Shown in pieces: positions 33,112-40,670 of a DNA stretch of 57,111 nucleotides; within the stretch, counting starts at the first letter, position 1, and the number at the start of each line of letters is the position of its first letter. The position numbers and the translations under genes are program-made. Origin of the DNA: Rhodopila globiformis (GTDB taxonomy: Bacteria > Pseudomonadota > Alphaproteobacteria > Acetobacterales > Acetobacteraceae); NCBI RefSeq assembly GCF_002937115.1, contig NZ_NHRY01000257.1, positions 1-57,111 on the forward strand, written 5' to 3'. Below the pieces are notes generated by a model. It had not been told where the DNA came from, ran no database searches, and saw only the letters and a list, made by a program, of their open reading frames with translations.

Positions 33112-33939
33112 ATGGCCGATATCATTACACGGGTCTACGGCAGTTACGAGAATGCCCTAGCCGCCGTCAACGAGCTGAAGCTGCACCGCTTCACCGATTC
33201 CCAAATCACCGTCATCGCCGGGTCCAGCGCCCGGGCGGGCAGCGGCGGCCCGCCGTTCGACGCCGTCGTCAACGCCATCGCCGCCGGCTGGGTGCTGAAG
33301 TCCGAGGCCGCGATCTACGCGCTGAGCGTCACGCGCGGCGCCTCCCTGGTCACGGTGCGCGCGCCGTTCGGGGCCGCCGGCAACGCCACGGCGATCCTGG
33401 ACAAGCATGATCCAGTCGAATCCGGCGTGCCGGCGCGCGTGCTCCCGGGGATGCGTCCGTGGGACGAGGCGGCGCCGGCCTCCTCGGTGCTGCACATGCC
33501 GCCCCTGGCGGATCCCGACTCCTCGCTGTCGGCCATTCTCGGCCTGCCGATGCTGACGAAGCGCGGCCGCACCCTGTGCACGGCGCTGCATATGCCGGAG
33601 CTTGTCGGCCGCGCCCGCGCCAGGACGACGCTGCTCGGGCCGGCGATCCTGAAGGGCGCCCCCCGGATCATGGGCGGCTCGGTGACCCGCGGCCCGGCCT
33701 ATCTGTCCTCGGCGCTGCACATCAAGCTGCTGCTGAGCCACGAGGCCTCGCTGTCCCGCTTCCTCGACATGCCCTGGCTGCGGCGCTTCGCGACCCCGCT
33801 GTCCTCCCTGCTGCACATTCCGACGCTGATCAACAGTTCCGCCTCGCTGTCGGGGCTGCCGCGGCTGTCGGGCAGCGGCACGGTGTCGTCCTGCGTCGGC
33901 CTCCCGACCCTGACCAGGGACCGGACCGCGCGGTCCTGA
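33112..33939 (+). CDS. Repeat protein A: YflT-like domain plus degenerate tandem repeats
   Basis: Unrecognised 275-aa protein, paralogous to the products at 34795 and 38833. The N-terminus (about 1-100: IITRVYGSYENALAAVNELK, SQITVIAGSS, VTRGASLVTVRAPFGAAGNA) has the alpha/beta pattern of YflT/general-stress-protein-17M domains. Residues about 122-270 contain roughly nine or ten units of 12-17 residues with pattern LSxxLhxPxL, for example SSLSAILGLPMLTKRG and TPLSSLLHIPTLINSS. The units are more degenerate than in B and C, and the repeat Trp is mostly replaced by Met, Ile or Leu. No signal peptide or membrane helix. The AAGGG ribosome site fits the ATG at 33112. Confidence 0.8.
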   Translation: MADIITRVYGSYENALAAVNELKLHRFTDSQITVIAGSSARAGSGGPPFDAVVNAIAAGWVLKSEAAIYALSVTRGASLVTVRAPFGAAGNATAILDKHDPVESGVPARVLPGMRPWDEAAPASSVLHMPPLADPDSSLSAILGLPMLTKRGRTLCTALHMPELVGRARARTTLLGPAILKGAPRIMGGSVTRGPAYLSSALHIKLLLSHEASLSRFLDMPWLRRFATPLSSLLHIPTLINSSASLSGLPRLSGSGTVSSCVGLPTLTRDRTARS

Positions 33940-34794
33940 GTATAGGGCGCCGGCGATGCCGCCCCCATTGGATGTGGCAGAAGGCTCTCCAGCTCTGGCC
34001 CTGCCCATCATTGGCAAGCGATGGGGAATGGGGGGCTGAAGCCGGGCCGGGCGGCCGCAGCGCCCCCCTGGAAACGTCCGTGTTTGTTCATCCTTCCGCG
34101 ATTCTCACCACGGAGGAAGATGAAGGACGACGAAGCACCACGGAGACCGGACCTTGCGGGCGCACCGGGACCGGACGAACCGCATTCCTGGGCTGGCGAT
34201 CAAGACGCTTCGCAGCGTCGCCTCGCCTGCCCGAAGCGGTTTATGGCTTGTACCTGACGCACGGCCCGTGCTGCATCATTGGCTGACTCGTTCACACCCT
34301 TCGTGGTCCTCCGTGGATTCTTCGCGTTCTCCGTGTTGAAAGCAGTCGCCAATCCGGCCTCTGCCGTTGCCCTGGCCCGCCCGGGACAACACTGCCGCCG
34401 TCCCGCCGTCGCAAGAACCCAGGGTATGGGAGCGGACTCTTCGGCGGCCGATCGTGGCGCCGGGGCGGTTCCGCGCCGTGCGGCGAGCGCCGGCATGCCC
34501 GCGGCCGTTGATCGGCCCCGGCGCGGGGCAGCAGTGGCGGCTCCCCCATTCTGTGTACACATGCGTTGTACGCACAAGCTGAAGCCTCCGGCGCTTTCCC
34601 CGCGCCGGGAAACAGGGAATCCGACGGCCGGATCAGCGGCAATCCGTCCATTGTCAACACCGGGCGACGCTTCCGGCGCACGGCAGGCATGAGTGTCACG
34701 CAGAAAATACGTCAACGAAAGTGTACATCATGGGTTGATGGAGGACCGGTAATGCGGTAGCAAAGCCCTGCCCCTTTCACGGAAGTGTGGATCA
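33940..34794. other. Intergenic region between repeat-protein genes A and B
   Basis: No gene is supported in these 855 bases. The central part (34078-34346) is the better preserved copy of the long inverted-repeat element. The remainder (34347-34700) has only low-complexity frames, and the last ~100 bases before B are AT-richer and likely hold its promoter. Confidence 0.5.
34078..34346. repeat. Long inverted-repeat element, copy II
   Basis: The left end has TTCATCCTTCCGCGATTCTC, CACGGAGGAAGATGAAGGAC and CACCACGGAG; the right end (34296-34340) has CCTTCGTGGTCCTCCGTGGA and CTTCGCGTTCTCCGTGTTGA. The ends are imperfectly complementary. The internal part also corresponds to copy I (26206-26445), for example GGACCGGACGAACCGCATTC against CCTGACCAACCGCATTGTTG. 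Confidence 0.7.
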
Positions 34795-35475
34795 ATGACC
34801 GTTATTGCCATCCGTATTTACGACGCTCCTCAGAACGCGAAGAGCGCCGTCACCAAGCTGAAGAAGAGCAACGTCAACGACAGCCAGATCGCCGTCGTTT
34901 CTGGCGAAGGCAAGACCGCGGCTGACGTCGCTGCCGCCATCACGGCGGCCGGCATCCCGGCGGCCAACGCCTCGGCGCTGGCAGCCTCGGTCGCCAAGGG
35001 CGGCACGATGGTTGCCGTCTGCCCGCTGTTCGGCCGCGCCGCCGAAGCCGCGGAAATCCTCGACAGCTGCAGCCCGACCGAGGCTTGCGAGCTGGCCACC
35101 GGCGCGCAGCCGGACGCGAAGAACGACGCCGGCGCCGGCCAGGCGCTGTCGGCCGCCGCCGGCTGGGACCTGCTGTCCAGCGACCCGACCCCGCTGTCCT
35201 CCAAGATGAACTGGAAGCTACTGTCGGACAACAAGTTCCCGGCTTCCAAGCTGTTCGGCTGGGGCATGCTGTCGAACAACAAGTTCCCGGCCTCCAGCGC
35301 CTTCAGCTGGAAGCTGCTGTCGGACAAGAAGTTCCCGGCTTCGTCGGCGTTCAACTGGAAGCTGCTGTCGGACACGAAGTTCCCGCTGTCCTCCAAGTAC
35401 GGCTGGTCGCTGCTGTCCAACAACGCCACCCCGCTGTCGGACAAGCTGGGCTGGCCGGTCCTGTCGAAGAAGTAA
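34795..35475 (+). CDS. Repeat protein B: YflT-like domain plus seven 16-residue repeats
   Basis: Unrecognised 226-aa protein. Residues 1-95 form the same alpha/beta domain as A and C (VIAIRIYDAPQNAKSAVTKL, SQIAVVSGEGK, VAKGGTMVAVCPLFGRAAEA). Residues 117-226 are seven units with a near-perfect period of 16: for example PLSSKMNWKLLSDNKF, PASSAFSWKLLSDKKF, PASSAFNWKLLSDTKF and PLSSKYGWSLLSNN. The invariant core is Ser-x3-Phe/Leu-x-Trp-x-hLeu-Ser. At DNA level the 48-bp units are highly similar, so the array is young. No signal peptide or membrane helix. The ribosome site is weak. A bulged hairpin follows the stop codon. Confidence 0.85.
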   Translation: MTVIAIRIYDAPQNAKSAVTKLKKSNVNDSQIAVVSGEGKTAADVAAAITAAGIPAANASALAASVAKGGTMVAVCPLFGRAAEAAEILDSCSPTEACELATGAQPDAKNDAGAGQALSAAAGWDLLSSDPTPLSSKMNWKLLSDNKFPASKLFGWGMLSNNKFPASSAFSWKLLSDKKFPASSAFNWKLLSDTKFPLSSKYGWSLLSNNATPLSDKLGWPVLSKK

Positions 35476-35507
35476 GCCTGTTTCTTTCTTAACGGAAATG
35501 GGCGCGG

Positions 35508-35534
35508 GGCGGGGCGATGGCGACATCCCCCGCC
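35508..35534 (+). terminator. Bulged GCGA-tetraloop hairpin after gene B
   Basis: GGCGGGG-C-GATG, loop GCGA, CATC-CCCCGCC: an 11-bp stem with one bulged C, 33 bases after the stop codon. The same architecture, sequence and tetraloop recur at 38563-38593 after the membrane-protein gene. No T-run follows. Confidence 0.65.
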
Positions 35535-35720
35535 TCACGGGCTTTCTCCGCGTCGTGGCCGCCAGCCGACGCTACGCGCGGACCGGTCCAAGATGGCGTT
35601 ATAGATCCGGCCCTGATCGTCTTGACTGCCAGGCCGTAAATCGCAACAGGAACAGCCCGGCTGCGTTCGAGCCACCGTGGCCGCAGGCCGCCCCAATTTA
35701 GCAATCGCAGGCCGCCCCAG

Positions 35721-35873
35721 TTTCTTCTCTGCGTGCTCTGCGTTGAATCGCAGTGGCCGGGGCACCACCGGCGTTGCAGGTGGGACGATTCACGCGCAGC
35801 ATTGTTCTTTGTTGCGGCACCGCATTTTTAAAACGCAGAGACCGCCGAGCGGAGCGCAGAGCGCGCAGAGACG
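35721..35873. repeat. GCAGAG-type inverted-repeat element
   Basis: Left end TTTCTTCTCTGCGTGCTCTG then CGTTGA (35721-35745); right end AAACGCAGAGACCGCCGAGC then CGCAGAGCGCGCAGAGACGG (35831-35873), roughly complementary. It resembles in design the CACGGAG elements. A short tandem repeat GCAGGCCGCCCCA (about 35682 and 35708) precedes it. No gene lies in 35476-35980. Confidence 0.6.
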
Positions 35874-35980
35874 GAATCGGATGCCCTGCGGCGCGGCGGC
35901 CGTGCCCCGCTTCCGTTCTGTCAACGCCTGGGCGGACAAGCCCGGCGACGACGGCAAGGCAACGGCCACCCGGGCCGGCA

Positions 35981-37216
35981 TCAGCGCAATGACGCCAGCA
36001 TTCGGCCTGACCCGGGGCTGTCGAAGCGGCGATAGCGCGCCTCCCGCGCCACCACCGCGGCCACGTAGCGGCGGGTTTCCTCATACGGCAGCTGCATGGT
36101 CAGCCGCTGCAACGTTTCCTCCGGCGACAGCGTGTTGATCAGCCGCGCAGCGCTGGCAATCCGCGTCGTGCCGTTGAACGCCTTGGCGACGTTGCCGGCG
36201 CCGGTGTTATAGGCCGCGATCACGGCATAGGTGCGGCTCGTCGTGTCGGAAATGGCCTTCAGATACTGGCTGTACAGAATCTTCAGGTAGGCCGAGCCCA
36301 GCGCGATATTGGTATCCGGATCATACAGCGTGTTGGCATCCGGCTCCTTCGGCACGCCGTACAGATAGGCCCAGGCATCGCGGCCGGCGGTCCGCGGCAC
36401 CAGTTGCATCAGGCCGTAGGCCGGCACCGGCGACCGGGCGCGCGGATTGAACGCGCTCTCGGTCTCGATCACCGCGTAGATCAGCGACGGCTCCAGCCCG
36501 TGACGCTTTGCCGCCTGCTCCACCGGCTCGACATAGTGCGCGGCGAGGATCAGGAAATGGTCGTCCTCAAACCGCACGCGGTAGGTCAGCATCACCCGCT
36601 TGTGGCCATCCTCGCCGGTGACCGGCGTGCGCTGCAGCGCCGCAGGCTTCAGCTTCGCAATGGCGTCGGCCGGCATCAGGCCGGCGAGCACCGGCGTCTC
36701 GTTCTCCGGCGTGGCCGGCATCGGCGTCGCGTCCGGCGGCGGCGCCCCGGCGATCTTCGCGGCCAGCTTGGCAACGATGTCATCGGCGGGCATCTCGGCG
36801 GGCGTCAGCGTCTCGGCGACCTGCAGCCGCTTGCGCAGTCTGGCGACGGCTTCCTCCATCGTATCCGCCTGTTTGTCGGCGTCGACCAGCACCTGGGCGG
36901 TGAAGACGCCATACTCGAAATCCATCTCGCCGCGGCCGGTCAGGTCCGCGCTGTGCGACACCCAGGTCTTGGCCGTCGGCAGCCTGGCGTTGCCGGGACC
37001 CCAGAGCTGCGTGCACTCGTGGGTCAGGCGGCGCGTCGCCTCCTGCATCGCCTCCTGCATGGTGAGGTCATCGGTATCAGGGACGGTCGTGGCGCCGTCG
37101 GCAAGTCTCGCGGCCGGCGCGATGCCATGCGAGGCGCATCCGGCGGCAAGCAGCGTGCAGCCGAGCAGGAACGCGCGGCGGGGCAGCGCGTGGCGTGGGC
37201 GGGATGTGTCGCTTAT
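35981..37216 (-). CDS. MltC-like lytic transglycosylase lipoprotein
   Basis: Predicted outer-membrane-anchored murein transglycosylase. The lipobox is LLAAGC after PRRAFLLGCT. An MltC-type N-terminal domain follows, then the SLT domain in the last ~170 residues: YAVIETESAFNPRA with the catalytic Glu, YGLMQLVPRTAG, SAYLKILYSQYL and IAAYNTGAGNVAKAFNG. The start is unclear. No in-frame ATG or GTG lies near the signal peptide; an ATA at 37216 sits 8 bases after AGGAG and gives 411 aa. The frame is open further to a TTG at 37486 (501 aa), which would bury the signal peptide about 100 residues inside. It is divergent from the membrane-protein gene at 37541. Confidence 0.83.
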   Translation of the reverse strand: MSDTSRPRHALPRRAFLLGCTLLAAGCASHGIAPAARLADGATTVPDTDDLTMQEAMQEATRRLTHECTQLWGPGNARLPTAKTWVSHSADLTGRGEMDFEYGVFTAQVLVDADKQADTMEEAVARLRKRLQVAETLTPAEMPADDIVAKLAAKIAGAPPPDATPMPATPENETPVLAGLMPADAIAKLKPAALQRTPVTGEDGHKRVMLTYRVRFEDDHFLILAAHYVEPVEQAAKRHGLEPSLIYAVIETESAFNPRARSPVPAYGLMQLVPRTAGRDAWAYLYGVPKEPDANTLYDPDTNIALGSAYLKILYSQYLKAISDTTSRTYAVIAAYNTGAGNVAKAFNGTTRIASAARLINTLSPEETLQRLTMQLPYEETRRYVAAVVAREARYRRFDSPGSGRMLASLR

Positions 37217-37540
37217 CGGCGGGGCTCCTGGAAAAGAATGCCCGTCCGCCTTGGCATGAGCCTGGGTGGCGCGATGTGACGAAGTAAACGACTCCGCTTT
37301 TTTCGTCTGCCAGAAGTGACAAAGGCCACAACTGGCTACTTTTCCCGTCAGTTGACTTAATCGAGAAGAATACTGCGTCTTTGTCTCGCCGTGACCAGGA
37401 CCACGCGACAAAACACCGGAAACGTAACCCCCGTCACTGCCCCACGCCGCGGCGCCTGCTGAAACCGGCGGCGACGACAGCGCCAATCCATCGCAACCGT
37501 CTGTCGCCGATTATTGGCATTATTTGAAAAGGAACGATCC

Positions 37541-38527
37541 ATGCTCCGCACCATGGGCCGCCGCCTCAATGGCGTTGGCCAACTCGTGCTGTCGCTCGGC
37601 CCGCCGATCATCGTCGTCGTCGGCCTGGGCATCACCGTGAAGCTCGCGGTCGACGTCGTGCAGGTCACCCGCGCCAAGGTCGAGGCCATCGCCGACACCG
37701 TCAACGACCAGATCACCCCGCGCATCGCCGCCATCCGCGCCGGCTACGAGTCCGTCGCCGCCGACGCCCAGCGGCTGGACGCGCAGATCGGCCAGACCTT
37801 CCAGACCCTGGCGTCGCTGCAGGACATCAGCATCCAGCCGGGCCAGTTCGGCACCGCCGGCGGCCAGCAGGTCCGCATCCCCGAGAACGACGTCTGGGTT
37901 GGCCCGATCAAAATCGGCAGCGGCTCGGTGGCGAACAACGCGCTGCCGACCATCACCCTGCCGAGCCAGCCGGTGAACATCCCGATCACGCCGCTGCGCC
38001 AGGCGTTCGCGCCGCTCGGCCCGAACGGCCCGCTCGGGCAGGGCATCCAGGCCGCGCAGGCCGAGCTTGGCCGCACCGTCGGCGCCGTGAAGGACCTTGG
38101 CGGCCCGCTGGACCAGGTCATCGGCACCGTCCAGGGCTGGGCCGCGCCGTTCACCAGCACCGTCAGCCACCTGGTGATGATCGCCGGCCTGGTGGTCGCC
38201 GCAGTGGTGGCGCTGCTGCTGGCCTATGTCGTCGCCGGCGTGACGTTCGCCATCCGCCGCCGCCCGGAAGCCGCTTGCGCCTATCGCAACGGCGGCGAAA
38301 TCGGCTACGTCATGTGGGTGCACCGCACGATGATCCTGGACGGCCTCGCCCGGGTCCGTGGCCGCGATCCGCTCGCCCTGCGGCCGCCCAGCCCGCAGGA
38401 CCTCCAGCGCACCATCGAGGCGCTGCAGGCCGAACTGCAGGCGCTGCGGGCGACCGTGGAAGGCAGGCCCCAGCCTGTGCCGGCGACCGATGTGCCCGCA
38501 ACGGACGTGCCCGTGCTGGCCGCCTGA
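37541..38527 (+). CDS. Two-helix membrane protein of unknown function
   Basis: A 328-aa protein I do not recognise. A first membrane helix is at about residues 14-40 (LVLSLGPPIIVVVGLGITVKL). A long mainly helical then Pro/Gly-rich region follows (about 45-200), with paired motifs such as NDQITPRIAAIRAGYESVAA and ITPLRQAFAPLGPNGPLGQG. A second helix is at about 207-238 (VMIAGLVVAAVVALLLAYVV), and the tail ends in a probable coiled coil (PQDLQRTIEALQAELQALRA). AAGGA precedes the ATG. It lies between repeat-protein genes B and C and opposite an MltC-like gene, suggesting envelope function, but no homologue is identified. Confidence 0.75.
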   Translation: MLRTMGRRLNGVGQLVLSLGPPIIVVVGLGITVKLAVDVVQVTRAKVEAIADTVNDQITPRIAAIRAGYESVAADAQRLDAQIGQTFQTLASLQDISIQPGQFGTAGGQQVRIPENDVWVGPIKIGSGSVANNALPTITLPSQPVNIPITPLRQAFAPLGPNGPLGQGIQAAQAELGRTVGAVKDLGGPLDQVIGTVQGWAAPFTSTVSHLVMIAGLVVAAVVALLLAYVVAGVTFAIRRRPEAACAYRNGGEIGYVMWVHRTMILDGLARVRGRDPLALRPPSPQDLQRTIEALQAELQALRATVEGRPQPVPATDVPATDVPVLAA

Positions 38528-38562
38528 TCCCCGAAGCCGGCCTGCCGGACATGTCAACCAGC

Positions 38563-38593
38563 CGAGGCGGGCGGTGGCGACACCCCCGCCTCG
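38563..38593 (+). terminator. Bulged GCGA-tetraloop hairpin after the membrane-protein gene
   Basis: CGAGGCGGG-C-GGTG, loop GCGA, CACC-CCCGCCTCG: a 13-bp stem with one bulged C, 36 bases after the stop codon. It is clearly related to 35508-35534, with compensatory A-T to G-C change in the upper stem. Confidence 0.7.
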
Positions 38594-38678
38594 AGGGCTG
38601 TACCGGCCGCGGGCGCCGTCGTTGCAGGACCGGGGGTTCCGGGCCGGACTCATCCCGCGCCACGCCGCCGCGCCGGCA

Positions 38679-38700
38679 ATGTCGCGTTACAGTGCGACAT
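38679..38700. promoter_or_regulatory. Inverted repeat upstream of gene C
   Basis: ATGTCGC-N8-GCGACAT, perfect, ending 132 bases before the ATG of repeat protein C. Candidate operator; the regulator is unknown. Confidence 0.45.
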
Positions 38701-38832
38701 GACCCGGCACACGGCGGCGAGGCATTTCGCCGGACGGGCTGTACACCGTCACGCTTTCAAATCCTCGCCAGCAAGCGGTGCGCTGCCAACCGGCGCGTTA
38801 CATATGCTTCGCGCAAAAAACGGAGAGGAACC

Positions 38833-39612
38833 ATGCCAGTCACCGTGACCCGCATCTACGACAGCCCGGAAAAGGCCCGGCAAGCCGCGGACGAACTGAA
38901 GAAGTTCACCACGGAGAGCCAGATCCACGTCGTCAACCCCGGTGGACAGGATGCGGAGGCGGTCCTGGCCGCGACCGGCATGTCCGCCGGCAGCGCCAAG
39001 GCCTATGCCGAGGCGGTGGGTCGCGGCCGCTCGGTCGTCACCGTCACGCCGATGTTTGGCACCGCCGGCCGCGCGACCGAAGCCCTCGACGGCGCCGGCC
39101 CGGTCGACACCCACATCACCGACGTGCCCGACACGGTCGAGCGCCGCCCGCGGCGCGCGGCGGGCGCGACCGGCAGCGCCACCGTGGCGGACCCGGCGGC
39201 GCCGCTGTCGTCGAAGTTCGGCTGGGAGGTGCTGGACACGGACAACCCGACGCCGCTGTCCGACAAGGCCGGCTGGAAGGTGCTGTCGCCGAACAACCCG
39301 ACCCCGCTGTCGAGCTGGCTGGGCTGGAAAGTGCTGTCGGATCGGCAGGACGCCAAGGCCTCCCTGATGCACGACCCCACGCCGCTGTCGTCGAAATTCG
39401 GCTGGCGCGTGCTGACCAGCGACCCGGCGCCGATCTCGCGCAAGTTCGGCTGGCGCGTGCTGTCGGACGACCCGGCGCCGCTGTCGCGCAAACTGGGGTG
39501 GCGGGTGCTGTCCGAGGACCAGAAGGGACGCGCCTCGCTGATCCACGACCCCGCCCCGCTGTCGCGCTGGCTGGGACTGCCGGTGCTGCTGAACGAGAGC
39601 CGGAAGGGCTGA
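38833..39612 (+). CDS. Repeat protein C: YflT-like domain plus seven repeats in two registers
   Basis: Unrecognised 259-aa paralogue of A and B. N-terminal domain about 1-95 (VTVTRIYDSPEKARQAADEL, SQIHVVNPGG, VGRGRSVVTVTPMFGTAGRA). After a basic linker (RRPRRAAGATG), residues about 123-259 hold seven repeats, for example APLSSKFGWEVLDTDNPT, PLSDKAGWKVLSPNNPT and PISRKFGWRVLSDDPA. Two of them carry the same ten-residue extension with core KASLMHDPT or RASLIHDPA, giving the spacing 17-17-26-16-16-26. The last unit changes GW to GLPVLL. GAGAGGA precedes the ATG at 38833; the open frame continues upstream without similarity. A terminator-like hairpin follows. Confidence 0.85.
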   Translation: MPVTVTRIYDSPEKARQAADELKKFTTESQIHVVNPGGQDAEAVLAATGMSAGSAKAYAEAVGRGRSVVTVTPMFGTAGRATEALDGAGPVDTHITDVPDTVERRPRRAAGATGSATVADPAAPLSSKFGWEVLDTDNPTPLSDKAGWKVLSPNNPTPLSSWLGWKVLSDRQDAKASLMHDPTPLSSKFGWRVLTSDPAPISRKFGWRVLSDDPAPLSRKLGWRVLSEDQKGRASLIHDPAPLSRWLGLPVLLNESRKG

Positions 39613-39639
39613 CAACTGGCCTGATCGGACGACGGGATC

Positions 39640-39670
39640 GCGCCGGTGGTTCATGCCTCCGGCGCTTTCT
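39640..39670 (+). terminator. Terminator after repeat protein C
   Basis: GCGCCGG-N12-CCGGCGC followed directly by TTTCTG, 27 bases after the stop codon. A reasonable short intrinsic terminator. Confidence 0.6.
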
Positions 39671-39764
39671 GTCATAAGGCAGCCGTTGCGGCACCGTCTG
39701 TGCCTGATGGCTGATGCACAAGCAGCGAAACCGTTGGACTGGTTGCCTCGGCCGCGCTGAGGGG

Positions 39765-39987
39765 AAAGCACGCCCAAACGTCGCCGTCGGGGCAGCGAAG
39801 CGATTCGTTGGAACGACTACCTTGTTCGGCCCGAAGACTACCGGATCGCAGTCGCGCCGATGGACGCGGAACAGCGGCGTCCCCACCGCCACATGGTCAA
39901 TTGGCAGCGTCCTGGCAGCCAGACCGGCGGCATCGGCGCGTGCGGCCAGATGAGCCGCGCGGTGGTGACGATGTCAGGCAAATCCAT
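39765..39987 (-). pseudogene. Remnant of a RES-domain toxin gene
   Basis: An ATG at 39987 overlaps the end of the ParS-type antitoxin remnant (ATGGATTTGCCTGA), the usual RES/Xre gene order. The opening MDLPDIVTTARL is in one frame. The recognisable RES core VAVGTPLFRVHRRDCDPVVF then GPNK...NRFAAP is in another, so at least one frameshift has occurred near 39905-39920. Homology is lost after about 39765, well short of a full RES domain (NAD-degrading toxin family). Confidence 0.6.
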
Positions 39988-40505
39988 CGCCGTGCTGTAT
40001 GCGAAGTACCCGAGCGAGCGCGTCGGTCCAGCCTTCGCTGCGAAGTATGGCGAGCGGCGTCCTGCCGTTCAATGCGTCATCCGGCGACAGGAGCAGATCC
40101 AGCACCACCCACGGGTTGGCGACCTTCGTCTCCCACAGGAAGCGCGGCAAATCGGCGACGACATCGTGCCGAGCCTCGTCGAACTGGCATCGAGGATACT
40201 AAGAAGGCGGTCAAACGCCTACCATTTCACCAAGCCAGACCATTGAACTTCCTATAAAAAGTGGCATGGTTGGGTGGCCGCGTGGCGAGGGATTGACCGG
40301 TTCCTTAGTAATGCCAGTCCCCGCCCTGCCGCAGGCCGAGCAATCCGTTCGACCGCCGGCGCTTGTCCACGGCCTGCCGGCTTATTGCGAGCAGCCGGGC
40401 CACCACGGACGCGTTCGGCGTGCCGCCGGCCGCTTGAAGCAAGTCCAGGCGGTGCCCGGCGTTGCGGGCGATAAGTGGCGCGAGCGGTTCCACGGCAGAC
40501 TGCAT
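39974..40505 (-). pseudogene. Xre/MbcA/ParS-type antitoxin gene split by an insertion
   Basis: The 5' part (40505-40309) encodes QAAGGTPNASVVARLLAISR then QAVDKRRRSNGLL and GGDWHY, the helix-turn-helix region of ParS-like antitoxins. The 3' part (40198-39974) encodes PRCQFDEARHDVVADLPRF and the toxin-binding end LDLLLSPDDALNGRTPLAIL then RIQHGDGFA. Removing the 110-bp insert at 40199-40308 and one TA copy restores a continuous GDWHYPRCQFDEARHD. The insert introduces a stop immediately after the first part. Confidence 0.8.
40199..40308. mobile_element. 110-bp MITE-like insertion with TA duplication
   Basis: The insert has imperfect terminal inverted repeats CTAAGAAGGCGGTCAA and CTAAGGAACCGGTCAA (3 mismatches in 16) and is flanked by TA on both sides (40197-40198 and 40309-40310). 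Excision of the element and one TA restores the antitoxin reading frame exactly. It has no coding capacity. TA target duplication is the hallmark of Tc1/mariner and IS630-type transposases, so a related full-length IS should exist in the genome. Confidence 0.82.
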
Positions 40506-40670
40506 TTCGCTATGGGACAGCGGATTTGGCATACAGAGCCTGTTTGACTGAGTTCCTCTTGCGGAAGCGGCCGATGATTTGAACGCCGGCGGCATGGATA
40601 GGCTATGTCTGCGTTTCGGCTGGTTGAGGGCCATTGGCAGCGGGCGTGCGGGTGGATCGTCCTGGAATGT

